64,000 nucleotides of DNA from DATFDN01 sp963756495 (lineage in GTDB: Bacteria; Pseudomonadota; Alphaproteobacteria; Acetobacterales; Acetobacteraceae). The number at the start of each line of letters is the position of its first letter. Position 1 is the first letter of the stretch. The notes below the pieces were generated by a model, which saw only the letters and a program-made list of their open reading frames with translations, was not told the DNA's origin and searched no databases. Location of the stretch: positions 62,001-126,000 of the forward strand of contig CAVWNS010000014.1 in NCBI GenBank assembly GCA_963756495.1, given 5' to 3'. Shown here one piece after another: positions 25,058 through 34,618 of this stretch. The translations under genes and the position numbers were made by a program.

Positions 25058-26487
25058 ATGTCCGGCTCAACTACCTTCAGCAACACCGGCAGCATCGTCA
25101 CCTACACGGTCCCGGCCACCGGCATCTACGACATCACCGCGTTCGGCGCTCAAGGCGGTGGCGCCAACAGTGACACGAGGGGAACGGGGGGCCTCGGCGC
25201 CGAGATCGGCGGCGACGTCATACTTACGGCGGCCCAAAAGCTGACGATTGCCGTGGGCGGCATGGGGGGTACCACGGGTAACTCGTCCGGTGGTGGTGGC
25301 GGCGGCGGCGGCAGCTTCGTCATCCTGCAAGGCAGCACGCCCAAGCCCCTCGTCGTGGCAGGCGGCGGCGGCGGGGCTCGCCCCGGCGCCGGGAACGGCG
25401 GAGGCGGCCTGACCGGCAACGCCGGCGGCGCGGGCACCTACGCGGGCGGCGCCGGCGCGGGCGGGACGGCGGGAGCGGGGGACAGGGCGGCGCCCCCTAC
25501 GGCGGCGGCGGCGGCGCCTCCTACGCGAGCGGCTTCGGCGGCGGCGGCGGGGGCGGGGCCAGCGGTGGCGGAGGCGGGGGTGGTTACAGCGGCGGCGGCG
25601 GCGGCGGCGAGAACGCCGTCGGTGGGGTCGGCGGCGGCGGCGGTTCTTTCGATAGCGGCACCCAGGGCAACTCTGATTTCGTGCAGGTCGCCGGCGAGAA
25701 CAGCGGCAACGGCTCGGTGGTGATCACCGAACTGCTCAACGTCATCAACGGCCCGCCAAACGGCCACGCGGTGATCAAGGGCACGCCGGGCGCCGACCAG
25801 ATCACCGCGCACGGGATGAACAACGCGATCTTCGGCGAAGGCGGGAACGACGTCATCAACGCGGGCGCCGGCCAGGCGGCGGTGGTGCTCGGCAACGGCA
25901 ACGCCACCGTCACCCTGGGCGGCAGTCTGAACGCGGTCACGGGGGGTACCGGCAACACCACAGTCACCGGCGCGCCCGGCGGCTACACGGCGGTGAAGCT
26001 GGGCGACGGCAACGACATCGTGCAGATCGGCGGCTCGCACGACGTGATCGTGCTCGGCACCGGTACCGACGTGGTCAGCGGCACCCAAGGCATGGCGTTC
26101 ATCACCACCGGCGCCGGCAACGACACCATCACCGTCGGCGGCTCGGGCAACCACATCGACGCCGGCGGCGGCACCAACACGATCACCGGCGGCAGCGGCG
26201 ACGATACCTTCGTGCTGCCCAAGGCGAGCCAGGGATCCGATGCGATCACCGGGTTCAGCGAGACCAACGGCGACGTGCTTGATTTGCGTTCGGCGCTGGC
26301 GGGCACGAGCTGGAACGACAAGCCGGCGACGCTCGGCAACTACCTGAAGGTGACGGATAGCGGCGGCAACACGACGCTTTCGATCGCGGCCTCCGGCAGC
26401 GGTGCGGGGACGATGATCGCCACGTTGAACGGCGTCACCTACGGCCTTGCCGACCTGCTCAGCCACCACTCGCTGCTGACGGGTTAG
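25058..26487 (+). CDS. Glycine-rich protein with RTX-like C-terminal domain (A), one frameshift
   Basis: About 476 residues if one missing base near 25481 (a G-run) is restored. The N-terminal beta domain (SNTGSIVTYTVPATGIYDIT) opens into a Gly-rich stretch with GGGGGGGGS-type runs (about residues 65-200). The C-terminal 240 residues have nonapeptide-like RTX turns (GEGGNDVINAG, GAGNDTITVGG, GGSGDDTFVLP) and end with DVLDLRSALAGTSW and a terminal hydrophobic patch. No Sec signal is visible; RTX proteins leave through type I secretion using the C-terminus. GGGGAG precedes the ATG. Likely a surface or matrix protein. Confidence 0.75.
25763..26484 (+). repeat. RTX-like C-terminal module, copy 1 (paralogous to 31510-32226)
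   Basis: The last 240 codons of glycine-rich genes A and C are close copies at DNA and protein level: TNTITGGSG, LPKASQG, AITGFSET, LDLRSALAGTSWN, LGNYLKV and SHHSLLT occur in both at the same spacing. Gene B has a different, shorter C-terminal RTX region. The module was duplicated or exchanged between the genes. Confidence 0.7.
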
Positions 26488-26558
26488 AGTTATCTTCGGC
26501 TCCCGCAACAGCATCAATCAGCTAACACTGGAAACCAAACCTAATCGGGGAGGACGTC

Positions 26559-28096
26559 ATGTCTGGTTCGATCAGCAACGGCGGCACCATTTACAACTAC
26601 GACGGCCCTATCATTCAGACCTTCACGGCGGCTGCGACCGGCCTCTACGACATCGTCGCCGACGGCGCACAGGGGGGCGCCGGCAGTGCCACAACTTCTG
26701 CCAGCCCCGGCAGCGGCGGCCTCGGTGCGCAAATTGGCGGCGACTTCATGCTGACTAAGAGCGAGATCCTGTCCATCTCCGTCGGCGGCCAGGGCGAGAA
26801 TGGCCTTGCCGGTGGCGGTGGCGGTGGCGTTAGCCTTGTGCTCGGGCCGAGCGGCACGCCGCTCGTCATCGCAGGCGGCGGCGGGGGAGGTGGAGGTGCG
26901 GAGGGGCTGGCCAACGCCTTCTCCGGCACCGGCGGTTTCGCCTCGGGCAGCGGCAGCGGCAGCGGCGGCGACGGCGTCGGTCCTACCCCCGGGACCGGGG
27001 GCACCGGCGGGGCTGGTGGTAGCGGCGCCGGTCAGGACGGCGGCGGCGGCGGCGGCGGTCTGAACAGCGCCGGAGGAGGGAATACCGGATTGGGCGGCTC
27101 CGCCGGCGGCGGCGGGGGGGGTGCCGACGTCGGCGGCGGCGGGGGCGGCGGCTATAGCGGCGGCGGGGGCGGCGGCTTTGACATTTACTCCGGCGATGGG
27201 GGCGGCGGCGGAGGCGGAGGTTCCTTCGACGGCAGCTCGCTAACGAACGCAGACCTCGTCCAGCTTGCCGACAAGAATGCCGGCAACGGATCGGTTACGA
27301 TCACGCCGCCGGTCGTGAATAACCCGAACCCGCAGCCCATCACCATTGCCGAGGGGCAGACAACGGCGAACCTCTATTCGACATTGGTGAACGACGTAGA
27401 GGCAACCAACCCGGGCGTCCAGGTTTCAATCACCAGTATCGGCCTGTCGAACACGATGGGTTTTGCCTACCTGGACACGACCGACGGCCTGCTCACCTAC
27501 ACGGCTGACGGTTCCAGCCCAGTGCGAAGCAACCGCAGGACAGCTTTACCTACACCGCCAGCGACGGGGCCACCGGCACGGTGAACGTGACCGTCACCGG
27601 CCCGAACGTACCCACTCAGGTTGGAACCAGCGGCAATGATACGTTAACTGCTAACGGTTCCGGCCAGCGGCTAATCGGCGGCAATGGCGACGACACGCTC
27701 ACCGGCCACGGATCGGGTCAATTGCTGTTCGGCGGCAACGGCAACGACACGATCACCGCCGATGGCGCCCAGAGTACGATCTGGGGCGGCACGGGGACGA
27801 ATACGATCACGCTGAACGGCGCTCAAGAGACGGTGGTGCCGCAGCAGGGCGGTACTGACAATATCAGCGGCTTCAATCTGCATAATGATGTGCTTGACCT
27901 GACGCAGGTGCTGAAGGAGTCGAACACGAGCTTCAGCGCCAGCGACTTCCAGGTCACCGACAGCGGCAACAACGCCACGCTCTCCTATGTCGGCAGCCCG
28001 TCCTTCACGGGTGGCAGTGCGCTCGCCACGCTGGTCGGGGTGGGGCCAAACGTCACGCTCAGCGCCCTGATCAACGATCACGCATTGACGACATGA
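26559..28096 (+). CDS. Glycine-rich protein with RTX-like C-terminal domain (B), one frameshift
   Basis: About 512 residues after correcting one missing base near 27530. The N-terminal domain (TFTAAATGLYDIVADGAQGG) matches proteins A and C. A long Gly-rich part (about residues 60-230) follows, then a cadherin/Ig-like beta domain (about 250-350; SLVNDVEATNPGVQ, SFTYTASDGATG), then RTX turns (GGNGDDTLTGHGSG, GGNGNDTITADG) and a C-terminal LDLTQVL strand. GGGGAGG precedes the ATG. It sits 71 bases after gene A. Its C-terminus differs from A and C, so the shared part is the N-terminal and Gly-rich half. Confidence 0.72.
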
Positions 28097-28128
28097 GCTG
28101 ACACGGCGCGCCAGGCGGTCGTCGGGTC

Positions 28129-28998
28129 CTACCGACTCATCGGCCCCTGGCCCTCCGTCGCGCGCTCCGCGTCGATGCGCCACATGATGCTCGGGATCTG
28201 GGCCAGGCGCGGCTGCGGCTTGCGCCAGAACGAGTCAGGGACGAAGCGCTCGAACAGGTCGGGCGGCAACACGGTGGGGCGCGGGCGCCACTCCACCCGG
28301 CCCTGGACTTCGTGCAACCCCGGCGTGCCGAGGGCGTCGTCGAAGGCCCTCGCCTCGTAGGCGACATGCTCGAAGTCATGGTCGAACAGCGGCTCGCCCA
28401 GCGCCTTGTAGAGCTGCGGCACCACCGTTCCGGGCGCGCGCGCGAGCGCCTCGTAGTCGAGCAGGATCAGCCGATCCCAGTGCGTCCCGAAGCAGGCTTC
28501 CCGGAGCGCGTTCAGCGCATAGCCGACCATCCCGTCCGGCGCCGCCACGCGCGTCACGCGGTTATACACCGTGCCGGCGGCCTCGTAGCCGAACAGGCCC
28601 GACAGCTCGAACGGATTGCGGATCGCCTGGCGCTCGATGCTGTCGATGATCCAGGGCACGTCGCGCACGCAGCAGATCACGCGCGAGCGGGGGAACAATT
28701 CGACCAGCGCGGGCAGCCGTGCGCACCACAGGCGGTTGGTGTCGAAGATCACCGTCGCCGGGTCGAGGGCATGGTAGTAGCCGGCGAACACGCCGCGCAG
28801 CAGCGCCCGGCGCTGGCCGGCATCGAGGAACACCGAGGCCTCGTTGCGCCGGCTCATGGCGCCTTCGAGCGCCATGTAGAGCGAGCCGACCGGGCTGGTC
28901 ATGGCGGCGGAAAACGCCGGGTTCTGCCGCAGGATCGCCGAGAGCAAGGTGGAGCCGGCGCGCGGCAGGCCGGAGATGAAATGGATCGTGGTCTCCAT
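28129..28998 (-). CDS. Sulfotransferase family protein
   Basis: Predicted 289 residues, intact. METTIHFISGLPRAGSTLLS contains the PAPS-binding P-loop-like segment and RSRVICCVRDVPWI the strand that holds the 3'-phosphate. Enzymes of this family move sulfate from PAPS to a hydroxyl on sugar, lipid, small molecule or, rarely, tyrosine. Substrate unknown. It is convergent with glycine-rich gene B (33 bases) and is the full version of the broken copy at 22345-23155. No PAPS-synthesis gene is in the window. Confidence 0.85.
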   Translation of the reverse strand: METTIHFISGLPRAGSTLLSAILRQNPAFSAAMTSPVGSLYMALEGAMSRRNEASVFLDAGQRRALLRGVFAGYYHALDPATVIFDTNRLWCARLPALVELFPRSRVICCVRDVPWIIDSIERQAIRNPFELSGLFGYEAAGTVYNRVTRVAAPDGMVGYALNALREACFGTHWDRLILLDYEALARAPGTVVPQLYKALGEPLFDHDFEHVAYEARAFDDALGTPGLHEVQGRVEWRPRPTVLPPDLFERFVPDSFWRKPQPRLAQIPSIMWRIDAERATEGQGPMSR

Positions 28999-29009
28999 GC
29001 TTCGATCCG

Positions 29010-29309
29010 TTACCGGTTGTCACCCCGCCCGCCAAGCCTCGGCGGCAATGACGGTCTCATGCCTCCGGCAATCCTGCCTGCCCGGCGCACTTTCTTGACG
29101 CCCTGAATGAGGCTGTCGTCCGTAACGAATACGCCCGGCCAGACGGCCCGCATCAGCGCGTCGCGATCCAATAGCCGCCCGGCGTTCTCGATCAGGCAAC
29201 GGAGCCGTGCGAACGATTTCGGGCGCAGCGAGACCTCCGCCCCGTCCGGCGCGTGCAGGGAGCCGCGAGCGAGGTCGAGCGTGAAGCCGCTGAAGCGGTA
29301 GGTGGACAC
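29010..29309 (-). CDS. Truncated winged-helix (OmpR/CadC-type) DNA-binding protein
   Basis: Predicted 99 residues from a GTG. Residues 1-75 match the start of a Trans_reg_C domain: YRFSGFTLDLARGSLHAPDG, LRPKSFARLRCLIENAGRLL and LMRAVWPGVFVTDDSLIQGV. The usual end of the wing and the large sensor part are missing; after RRAGRIAG the sequence runs into a low-complexity tail resembling an intergenic repeat. Its start codon lies inside the left arm of the inverted-repeat element at 29303. Probably a remnant, though a short DNA-binding product is possible. Confidence 0.6.
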   Translation of the reverse strand: MSTYRFSGFTLDLARGSLHAPDGAEVSLRPKSFARLRCLIENAGRLLDRDALMRAVWPGVFVTDDSLIQGVKKVRRAGRIAGGMRPSLPPRLGGRGDNR

Positions 29310-29404
29310 CTCTAAAAACGTCCGGACGGCGATCCTGCACCCAGTAAAATCAGAGACTTAGCAGCGTTCGGCGGTGCGCCGGGAGGGGTTTTTAGAGGTG
29401 TCCA
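29303..29404. mobile_element. Paired terminal inverted repeats, about 100 bp (IS-derived or MITE-like)
   Basis: TGGACACCTCTAAAAAC at 29303-29319 is repeated in inverted orientation at 29388-29404 (17 of 17 bases). The 68 bases between hold no gene. Perfect arms of this kind look like the ends of an insertion sequence that lost its transposase gene. I cannot assign an IS family and see no clear target duplication. Confidence 0.5.
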
Positions 29405-29540
29405 GGTGGCTGCCGGCGCTGGCCGAGTGTCCATGGCGTGACCTGTTGCGGCGGGTGCTCATCGACCCGGTTCAACCCACTTTGCCCCCAATCGTCCAGG
29501 ATCAGGGCTTCACGCCGGCGAGCGAAAGCCGGTTTCGGCG

Positions 29541-29636
29541 CGATTTCGGTGAACCTTCGTGCCGCCATCAGCCATCTTCCAGGACATGAACGCCTGCGAG
29601 GTGCTTTCTTCCCGGGTCGCCGGCGCTTGATGCGCC
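29541..29636 (+). promoter_or_regulatory. Conserved leader of glycine-rich module, copy 2
   Basis: CGATTTCGGTGAACCTTCG at 29541 and TTCCAGGACATGAACG at 29577-29592 match the leader at 24651-24746. A hairpin GGCGC (29622) / GCGCC (29632) with a five-base loop follows, then GGGAG and the ATG at 29657. Here the ATG inside the second block could open a 14-codon reading frame ending in the hairpin loop (TGA at 29628), but its residues are not conserved in copy 1, so a leader peptide is doubtful. Confidence 0.5.
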
Positions 29637-29656
29637 GCCTTCCGGGAGAAAACTCC

Positions 29657-29917
29657 ATGCTCGCTCCTCCAGCCACAACCACCGCCCCGGCCATGGTCGA
29701 TGGGTTGGCGTTCACGCCGACAGCGCGCGAGGCCGTCCGATCGCACAACTTCGTCGGGCGCCCAGCCGGTTTTGGCCTCGCGGCCCTGATGCGCGTGATG
29801 GCCGGCCGGGTCGCCCCATGGCGGCAACGCGCGACTGACCGCGCCGAGCTGCGCGACATCAGGTTCAATCCCTCGGAGGCATGGAACGAGGCGAACAAGC
29901 CGTTCTGGCGAGCCTAA
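29657..29917 (+). CDS. DUF1127-like small protein
   Basis: Predicted 86 residues. The C-terminal 35 residues (RATDRAELRDIRFNPSEAWN then EANKPFWRA) match the pattern of DUF1127/YjiS-like proteins: Arg-rich helix, RDI, P/S-x-E-A, and KPFWR near the end. Members in alphaproteobacteria take part in phosphate, RNA and stress responses, but the exact role here is unknown. GGGAGAAAA precedes the ATG. It sits 74 bases before glycine-rich gene C and after a conserved leader. Confidence 0.65.
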   Translation: MLAPPATTTAPAMVDGLAFTPTAREAVRSHNFVGRPAGFGLAALMRVMAGRVAPWRQRATDRAELRDIRFNPSEAWNEANKPFWRA

Positions 29918-29991
29918 CCCGCGGCGTCGGCCGCGCTTGTCGCGGACGATCCGGACACCTCATCCCGCGCAAAAAACCTTGGGAGAATGCC

Positions 29992-32229
29992 ATGACCACC
30001 TACGGCTACACCGGCGGCATCGTCACCTACGTGGTGCCGACAACCGGCCTCTACGACATCACCGCCATCGGCGGCAGCGGCGGCAGCGGCGGTTACAGAC
30101 ACCCCGGAGCAGGCGGTCTGGGCGCCGATGTCAGTGGGGACGTCATGCTCACCCAGGGCGAGACGCTGAGCATCGCGGTGGGCGGCAGTGGCGGGAGCAG
30201 CATCCTCCCCGGCGGGGGCGGCGGTGCCAACTTCGTTGTGGACCACTCCTCCGGCACGCAGCTAGTGATCGCCGCCGGTGGCGGCGGCGGCGGCTACACA
30301 GGCAATGGCGCAAACGGGGGCGGTATCGCCAGCAGCGGCGGTGCTGGCGGCTCCGGCGGTGGCACCGCCACCGGATACGGAGGATACGGAGGCGGAGGCG
30401 GCGGCGGCGGTGGGTTGCAGGGCAACGGCATCGCCGGCACCTCAGTCACCGATAAGAGCGGATTCACTTAATCTCGGCGGCTCTGGTGGCACCTCTTTCA
30501 CCAATGGCGCCGCTGGTGGCGGCATTCCCGGCGACTTCGGCTTCGGCGGCTTCGGCGGCGGCGGGGAGGGCGGCAGCACCATTGGCAGCGGCGGCGGTGG
30601 CGGTGGCTTTAGCGGCGGCAATGGCGGCACCGCGTCGGGCGGAGGCGCCGGCGGCACCTCCTTCGACGGCGGCACGAACCAGCAGTTCAGCATCGCGACG
30701 GCGGCCGGCAATGGCGAGGTGGTGATCACCAACCTCACCCCGATGATCGGCGGCACCGTGGCGAGCCAGACCACCACCGGCACGACGACGGTCGATCCGT
30801 TCTCGAAGGTGACGATCAGCGATGCCGCCGCGAACCAGAGCGAGAAAGTGTTGGTGAGCTTCAACGGGGCGAACGGTACGCTCACCGACCCGAACGCCTC
30901 ATCGGACCTCAGCCAGTCGAATGGCAGCAGTTACACGGTCAGCGGTAGCGCCACGCAAGTGCAGGCCGACCTGCGCGGCCTCGTGTTCACGCCCAGCTCG
31001 GGCACGGTGCAGGCGGGGCAGACAATCACCACCGGGTTCACGATCACCGACAGCAACGCCTTCGCCACCGCGACCGACACCACGACCAGCGTGATCGACA
31101 GCACCCCCGCCGTCGCCTCCACCATCAACGGCACGCAGGCCGGGCAGACGACAACCGACGAGAAGGCGATCTCGCCCTTCGCCCACGTCGGCATCGCCGA
31201 CCTCAACAGCGGCAGCCCGACCGAGACGGTGACGGTCACGCCGAACAACACCGGCAACGGCACGCTGTCCGATACGGCCGGCGGCACGGTCAGCAACGGC
31301 GTCTACACGGTCTCGGGCAGCGCCAGCACGGTCACGACGGACCTGGACGCGCTCACCTTCACGCCCAACACGGGCACGGTGGCGCCGGGGCAGAAGATCA
31401 CCACCGGGTTCACCCTCACCGACATCAACTCGGCCGGCCAGACCGCGACCGCCAGCACGACCGTGCTCGACACCGTGCAGGCCCCGACCATCACCGGCCC
31501 GGCGGGCGGGCACGGGGTGATCTATGGCACGCCGGGGCCGACACCATCGTCGCCTACGGCACCGCCAACGCCATCTTCGGCGAGGGCGGCAACGACATCG
31601 TCAACGCCGGCGGCGGCGCGGCGGCGGTCACGCTCGGCAACGGCAACGCCACCGTGACCCTGGGCGGGGCCGCCAACGTGGTGGTGGGCGGCACCGGCAA
31701 CACCACGGTCACGGGGGCGCCCGGCGGCTACACGGCGGTCACGCTCGGCAACGGCAACGACACTGTGCAGGTCGGCGGCCAGCATGACGTGATCCTGCTC
31801 GGCACCGGCACCGACATCATCAGCGGCACGCAGGGCATGGCGTTCATCACCACCGGCGCGGGCAACGACACCATCACGCTCAGCGGCTCGGGCAGCACGG
31901 TGAACGCGGGCGGCGGCACCAACACCATCACCGGCGGCAGCGGGAGCGACATCTTCGTGCTGCCCAAGGCCAGCCAGGGCTTCGATGCCATCACCGGGTT
32001 CAGCGAAACGAACAGCGACGTGCTCGACCTGCGGTCGGCGCTGGCTGGGACGAGCTGGAACGGCAAGGCGGCGACGCTCGGCAACTACCTCAAGGTGAGC
32101 GACAGCGGCGGTAACACGACGCTCTCCATTGCCGCCACGGGCAGCGGGACGGGGACGGCGATCGCCACGTTGAACGGGGTCAGTTACGGCCTTAACGACC
32201 TGGTCAGCCACCACTCGCTGCTGACCTGA
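29992..32229 (+). CDS. Glycine-rich protein with Ig-like repeats and RTX-like C-terminal domain (C), two frameshifts
   Basis: About 745 residues after correcting shifts near 30465 and 31540 (the second a missing G). The order is the N-terminal domain shared with A and B (GGIVTYVVPTTGLYDITAIG), a Gly-rich region (about residues 25-240), two tandem beta repeats of about 100 residues (each with PF(S/A)xVxI, SYTVSGSA or VYTVSGSA, and TTGFTxTD), then the RTX-like module also found in protein A. GGGAG precedes the ATG. Likely a secreted structural or adhesive protein. It overlaps the prmA stop by 26 bases, convergently. Confidence 0.72.
31510..32226 (+). repeat. RTX-like C-terminal module, copy 2 (paralogous to 25763-26484)
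   Basis: Close copy of the C-terminal region of glycine-rich protein A, including TGAGNDTIT, GGSGSDIFVLPKASQG and LDLRSALAGTSWN. The G-run where a base appears to be missing (near 31540) is intact in the other copy, which helps show that the shift is an indel and not a different design. Confidence 0.7.
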
Positions 32230-33193
32230 AGGGCGTCCCGCCGCGACCTTGGCTTGGCCAGAGTCCCAAACTGCCAGGGACTTGGCCGGGTCGCGGCACG
32301 GGCGCGCGGGCGCCGGGCCGCCGCACGACCAGCGTCGTCCACGGCCCCTCCCGCACCGTCCGCTCCAACACCAGCCCTGCCCGGCGATGGGCGGCCAGGA
32401 CGCCGCGCGCCTGCGATTGAAGCAGGCCGGACAGGATGGCGGTCCCGCCAGGAGCGAGATGGGCGGCAAGGTCGTGGGCCATGAGCGACAGCGGGCGGGC
32501 GAGGATGTTCGCCAGCACCAGGTCGTAGGGCGCCCCGGCCCGCACGAAGCGACTGCGCCACCCGTCCGCGAGCCGCGCGTCCACCAGCGCCGCGGCGCCG
32601 TTCGCCCGCGCGTTCCGGCGCGCGAGCCGCACCGACCACGGCTCGATATCGGTCGCCCGCACCCGCACGCCCAGCACTCGCGCCGCCGCCATCGCGAGAA
32701 TGCCCGAGCCTGTGCCGAGATCGAGCACGCGGCGCGGGCGGTGCCGGGCCACCAACTCCAGGGCGCGCAGACACCCCCGCGTCGAGCCATGCTCGCCGGA
32801 GCCGAAGGCAAGCCCGGCATCCAGTGTCAGGGTGATCCGCCCGGGCGCCGTCCGAGCGGTGACGTGGGTTCCCCGCACGGCGAAGCGTCGGCCGATGCGC
32901 TGCTCGGGGAAGCTCGCGTAGGTGCGCGCGAGCCAGCCCTCGGCCTCGACCGGCGCGCGCGCCGCCGCCACATCGATTCCGCTCAACGCGCTCGCCAGCA
33001 CCAGCGCGCTCGCCAGCGCCGGCTCGTTCGCGCCGACCTCCTTCACGCCCTCGACACGCCAAGTGCCGGCCCGCTCGTCCCGGAAGAAGCCGACGGTCGC
33101 ACAGGCGGCGCCCAGGGCGGCCTCGAACGCGTCCAGCGCGTGCTCGGGCACCTCGACCGAGATGGTCTCCAGGGCGGGCGGGGCATGCTTCAT
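32204..33193 (-). CDS. prmA: Ribosomal protein L11 methyltransferase
   Basis: Predicted 329 residues. The SAM-binding motif is VLDLGTGSGILAMAAARVLG near residue 160; the PrmA-specific AFGSGEHGSTR precedes it and DLVLANILARPL follows. It methylates ribosomal protein L11. After WTTLVVRRPG there is a Pro/Gly-rich tail of about 35 residues not usual in the family, which overlaps the convergent end of glycine-rich gene C; a shifted stop is possible. The ATG at 33193 begins MKHAPPALETISVEVP. Confidence 0.92.
   Translation of the reverse strand: MKHAPPALETISVEVPEHALDAFEAALGAACATVGFFRDERAGTWRVEGVKEVGANEPALASALVLASALSGIDVAAARAPVEAEGWLARTYASFPEQRIGRRFAVRGTHVTARTAPGRITLTLDAGLAFGSGEHGSTRGCLRALELVARHRPRRVLDLGTGSGILAMAAARVLGVRVRATDIEPWSVRLARRNARANGAAALVDARLADGWRSRFVRAGAPYDLVLANILARPLSLMAHDLAAHLAPGGTAILSGLLQSQARGVLAAHRRAGLVLERTVREGPWTTLVVRRPGARAPVPRPGQVPGSLGLWPSQGRGGTPFRSAASGG
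32256..32287. terminator. Stem-loop at the convergent end of glycine-rich gene C and prmA
   Basis: GGCCA plus AGTCCC (32256-32267) pairs with GGGACT plus TGGCC (32277-32287), with one bulged G and a nine-base loop. It lies 27 bases after the stop of gene C and inside the 3' end of prmA. No T-run follows, so termination is only suggested. Confidence 0.3.
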
Positions 33194-33261
33194 GCGGGCT
33201 TCCTTGGCGCGGTGCCATCGGGGGTCTAGGGTCCTCGGAAATTGGGAGTGAAACGGACAGC

Positions 33262-33928
33262 ATGATCGACAAGTTCGTGCAGTCGATGGCCGAGGCGCTG
33301 CAAGGGATCCGCGATGGATCGACCGTGCTGCTGGCCGGCTTCGGTGACGTCGGCACGCCGACGGCGCTGACTGGAAGGGCTGATCGAGCAGGGCGCGCGC
33401 GACCTGACCCTGGTGTGCAACGCCGGGGGGCGGGAAGGCAGCGCGACCGCGCGGCTGATGACGTTGGGGCGCGTGCGCAAGCTGGTGTGCAGCTTCGTGC
33501 GGGCCGCGAGCGATGCGGGACGACTGGCCATGGAGGGCAAGCTGGAGGTGGAGGTCGTTCCGCAGGGAACCCTCGCCGAGCGCATCCGCGCCGCCGGGGC
33601 CGGGATCGAGGGCTTCTACACGCCCACCGGCGCTGACACCTTGCTGGCCGAGGGACGCGAGGTGCGCGAGATCGGCGGCAGGCTCTGTCTGCTGGAGTAC
33701 CCGCTGCGCGGGGACGTGGCGCTGCTGGACGCGTGGGAGGCGGATCGCTGGGGCAACCTGACGTTCAAGGACACCCAGCGCAACTTCAACCCGGTTATGG
33801 CGATGGCGGCGGACCTTGCCGTCGCGCAGGCGAAACACACGGTCGAACTGGGCGCGATCCGGCCGGAGCACGTGCACACGCCGGGCATGTTCGTGGACCG
33901 CGTGATTCACGTCCCCGAGGCGGGCTGA
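33262..33928 (+). CDS. 3-oxoacid CoA-transferase subunit A, one frameshift
   Basis: About 221 residues when one extra A near 33370 is removed: the protein then continues from AGFGDVGTPTAL into EGLIEQGARDLTLVCN. It is the alpha subunit of a family-I CoA-transferase that moves CoA from succinyl-CoA to a 3-oxoacid (PcaI/ScoA type). The C-terminal half has LLEYPLRGDVALLDAWEADR and GNLTFKDTQRNFNPVMA, typical of the family. It is followed at eight bases by subunit B. The substrate may be 3-oxoadipate, given the ring-cleavage dioxygenase 8 kb away, or acetoacetate. Confidence 0.85.
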
Positions 33929-33936
33929 GGAGAGGC

Positions 33937-34596
33937 ATGGACATGGCAGAGCAAGCCTGGAAACCGCTCGACCGCGCCGGCATGGCCGCCCGTGCCGCCC
34001 AGGACATCCCTGAGGGCTGGGTGGTCAATCTCGGCATCGGCATCCCGACCGAAGTGGCGGACTACGTGCCGCTCGACCGCGAGGTGATCTTCCATTCCGA
34101 GAACGGGGTCATCGGTGCCGGCCCGGCGCCGGCGCCCGACCAGCTGAATCCCTACCTGATCAACGCCGGCGTGCAGCCGATCACGATGCGGACCGGCGGC
34201 AGCTACGTGCATCACGCCGACAGCTTCGCCATCGCCCGTGGCGGGCACCTCGATCTGTCGGTGCTCGGCGCCTTCGAGGTGTCCGAGACGGGCGATCTGG
34301 CGAACTGGGCGCATGCGGCGAACGAGACGACGAAGCAGATCGGCGGCGCCATGGACCTCGCGGTGGGCGCGCGACGGCTGTGGGTCATCATGGAGCACAC
34401 CACGAAGACCGGGGCGGCGCGGCTGAAGCGTCGCTGCGGCTATCCGCTGACGGCCAAGGGCACGGTGCGGCGGGTCTACACCAACCTCGCCGTGCTGGAC
34501 GTGACGCCACGGGGTTTCGTGATCCGCAACATGATCCCGGACCTGACCTTTGACGAACTGCAGGCGCGCACCGAGGCCCCGCTGCTGCGCGACTGA
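33937..34596 (+). CDS. 3-oxoacid CoA-transferase subunit B
   Basis: Predicted 219 residues, intact. The catalytic Glu is in HSENGVIGAG near residue 51; NLGIGIPTEVADYVP is the conserved CoA-binding start and MEHTTKTG a family motif. It pairs with subunit A immediately upstream to move CoA between succinate and a 3-oxoacid. AGGAGAGG precedes the ATG. Confidence 0.93.
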   Translation: MDMAEQAWKPLDRAGMAARAAQDIPEGWVVNLGIGIPTEVADYVPLDREVIFHSENGVIGAGPAPAPDQLNPYLINAGVQPITMRTGGSYVHHADSFAIARGGHLDLSVLGAFEVSETGDLANWAHAANETTKQIGGAMDLAVGARRLWVIMEHTTKTGAARLKRRCGYPLTAKGTVRRVYTNLAVLDVTPRGFVIRNMIPDLTFDELQARTEAPLLRD

Positions 34597-34618
34597 CCTA
34601 TTTTGTCCGGGACTCGTC

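Noticed and set aside
25300..27240. Gly codon runs as a microsatellite or CRISPR-like array
   Set aside because: The repeats are in-frame GGC/GGT codons of glycine-rich proteins with irregular spacing; there are no spacers of constant size.
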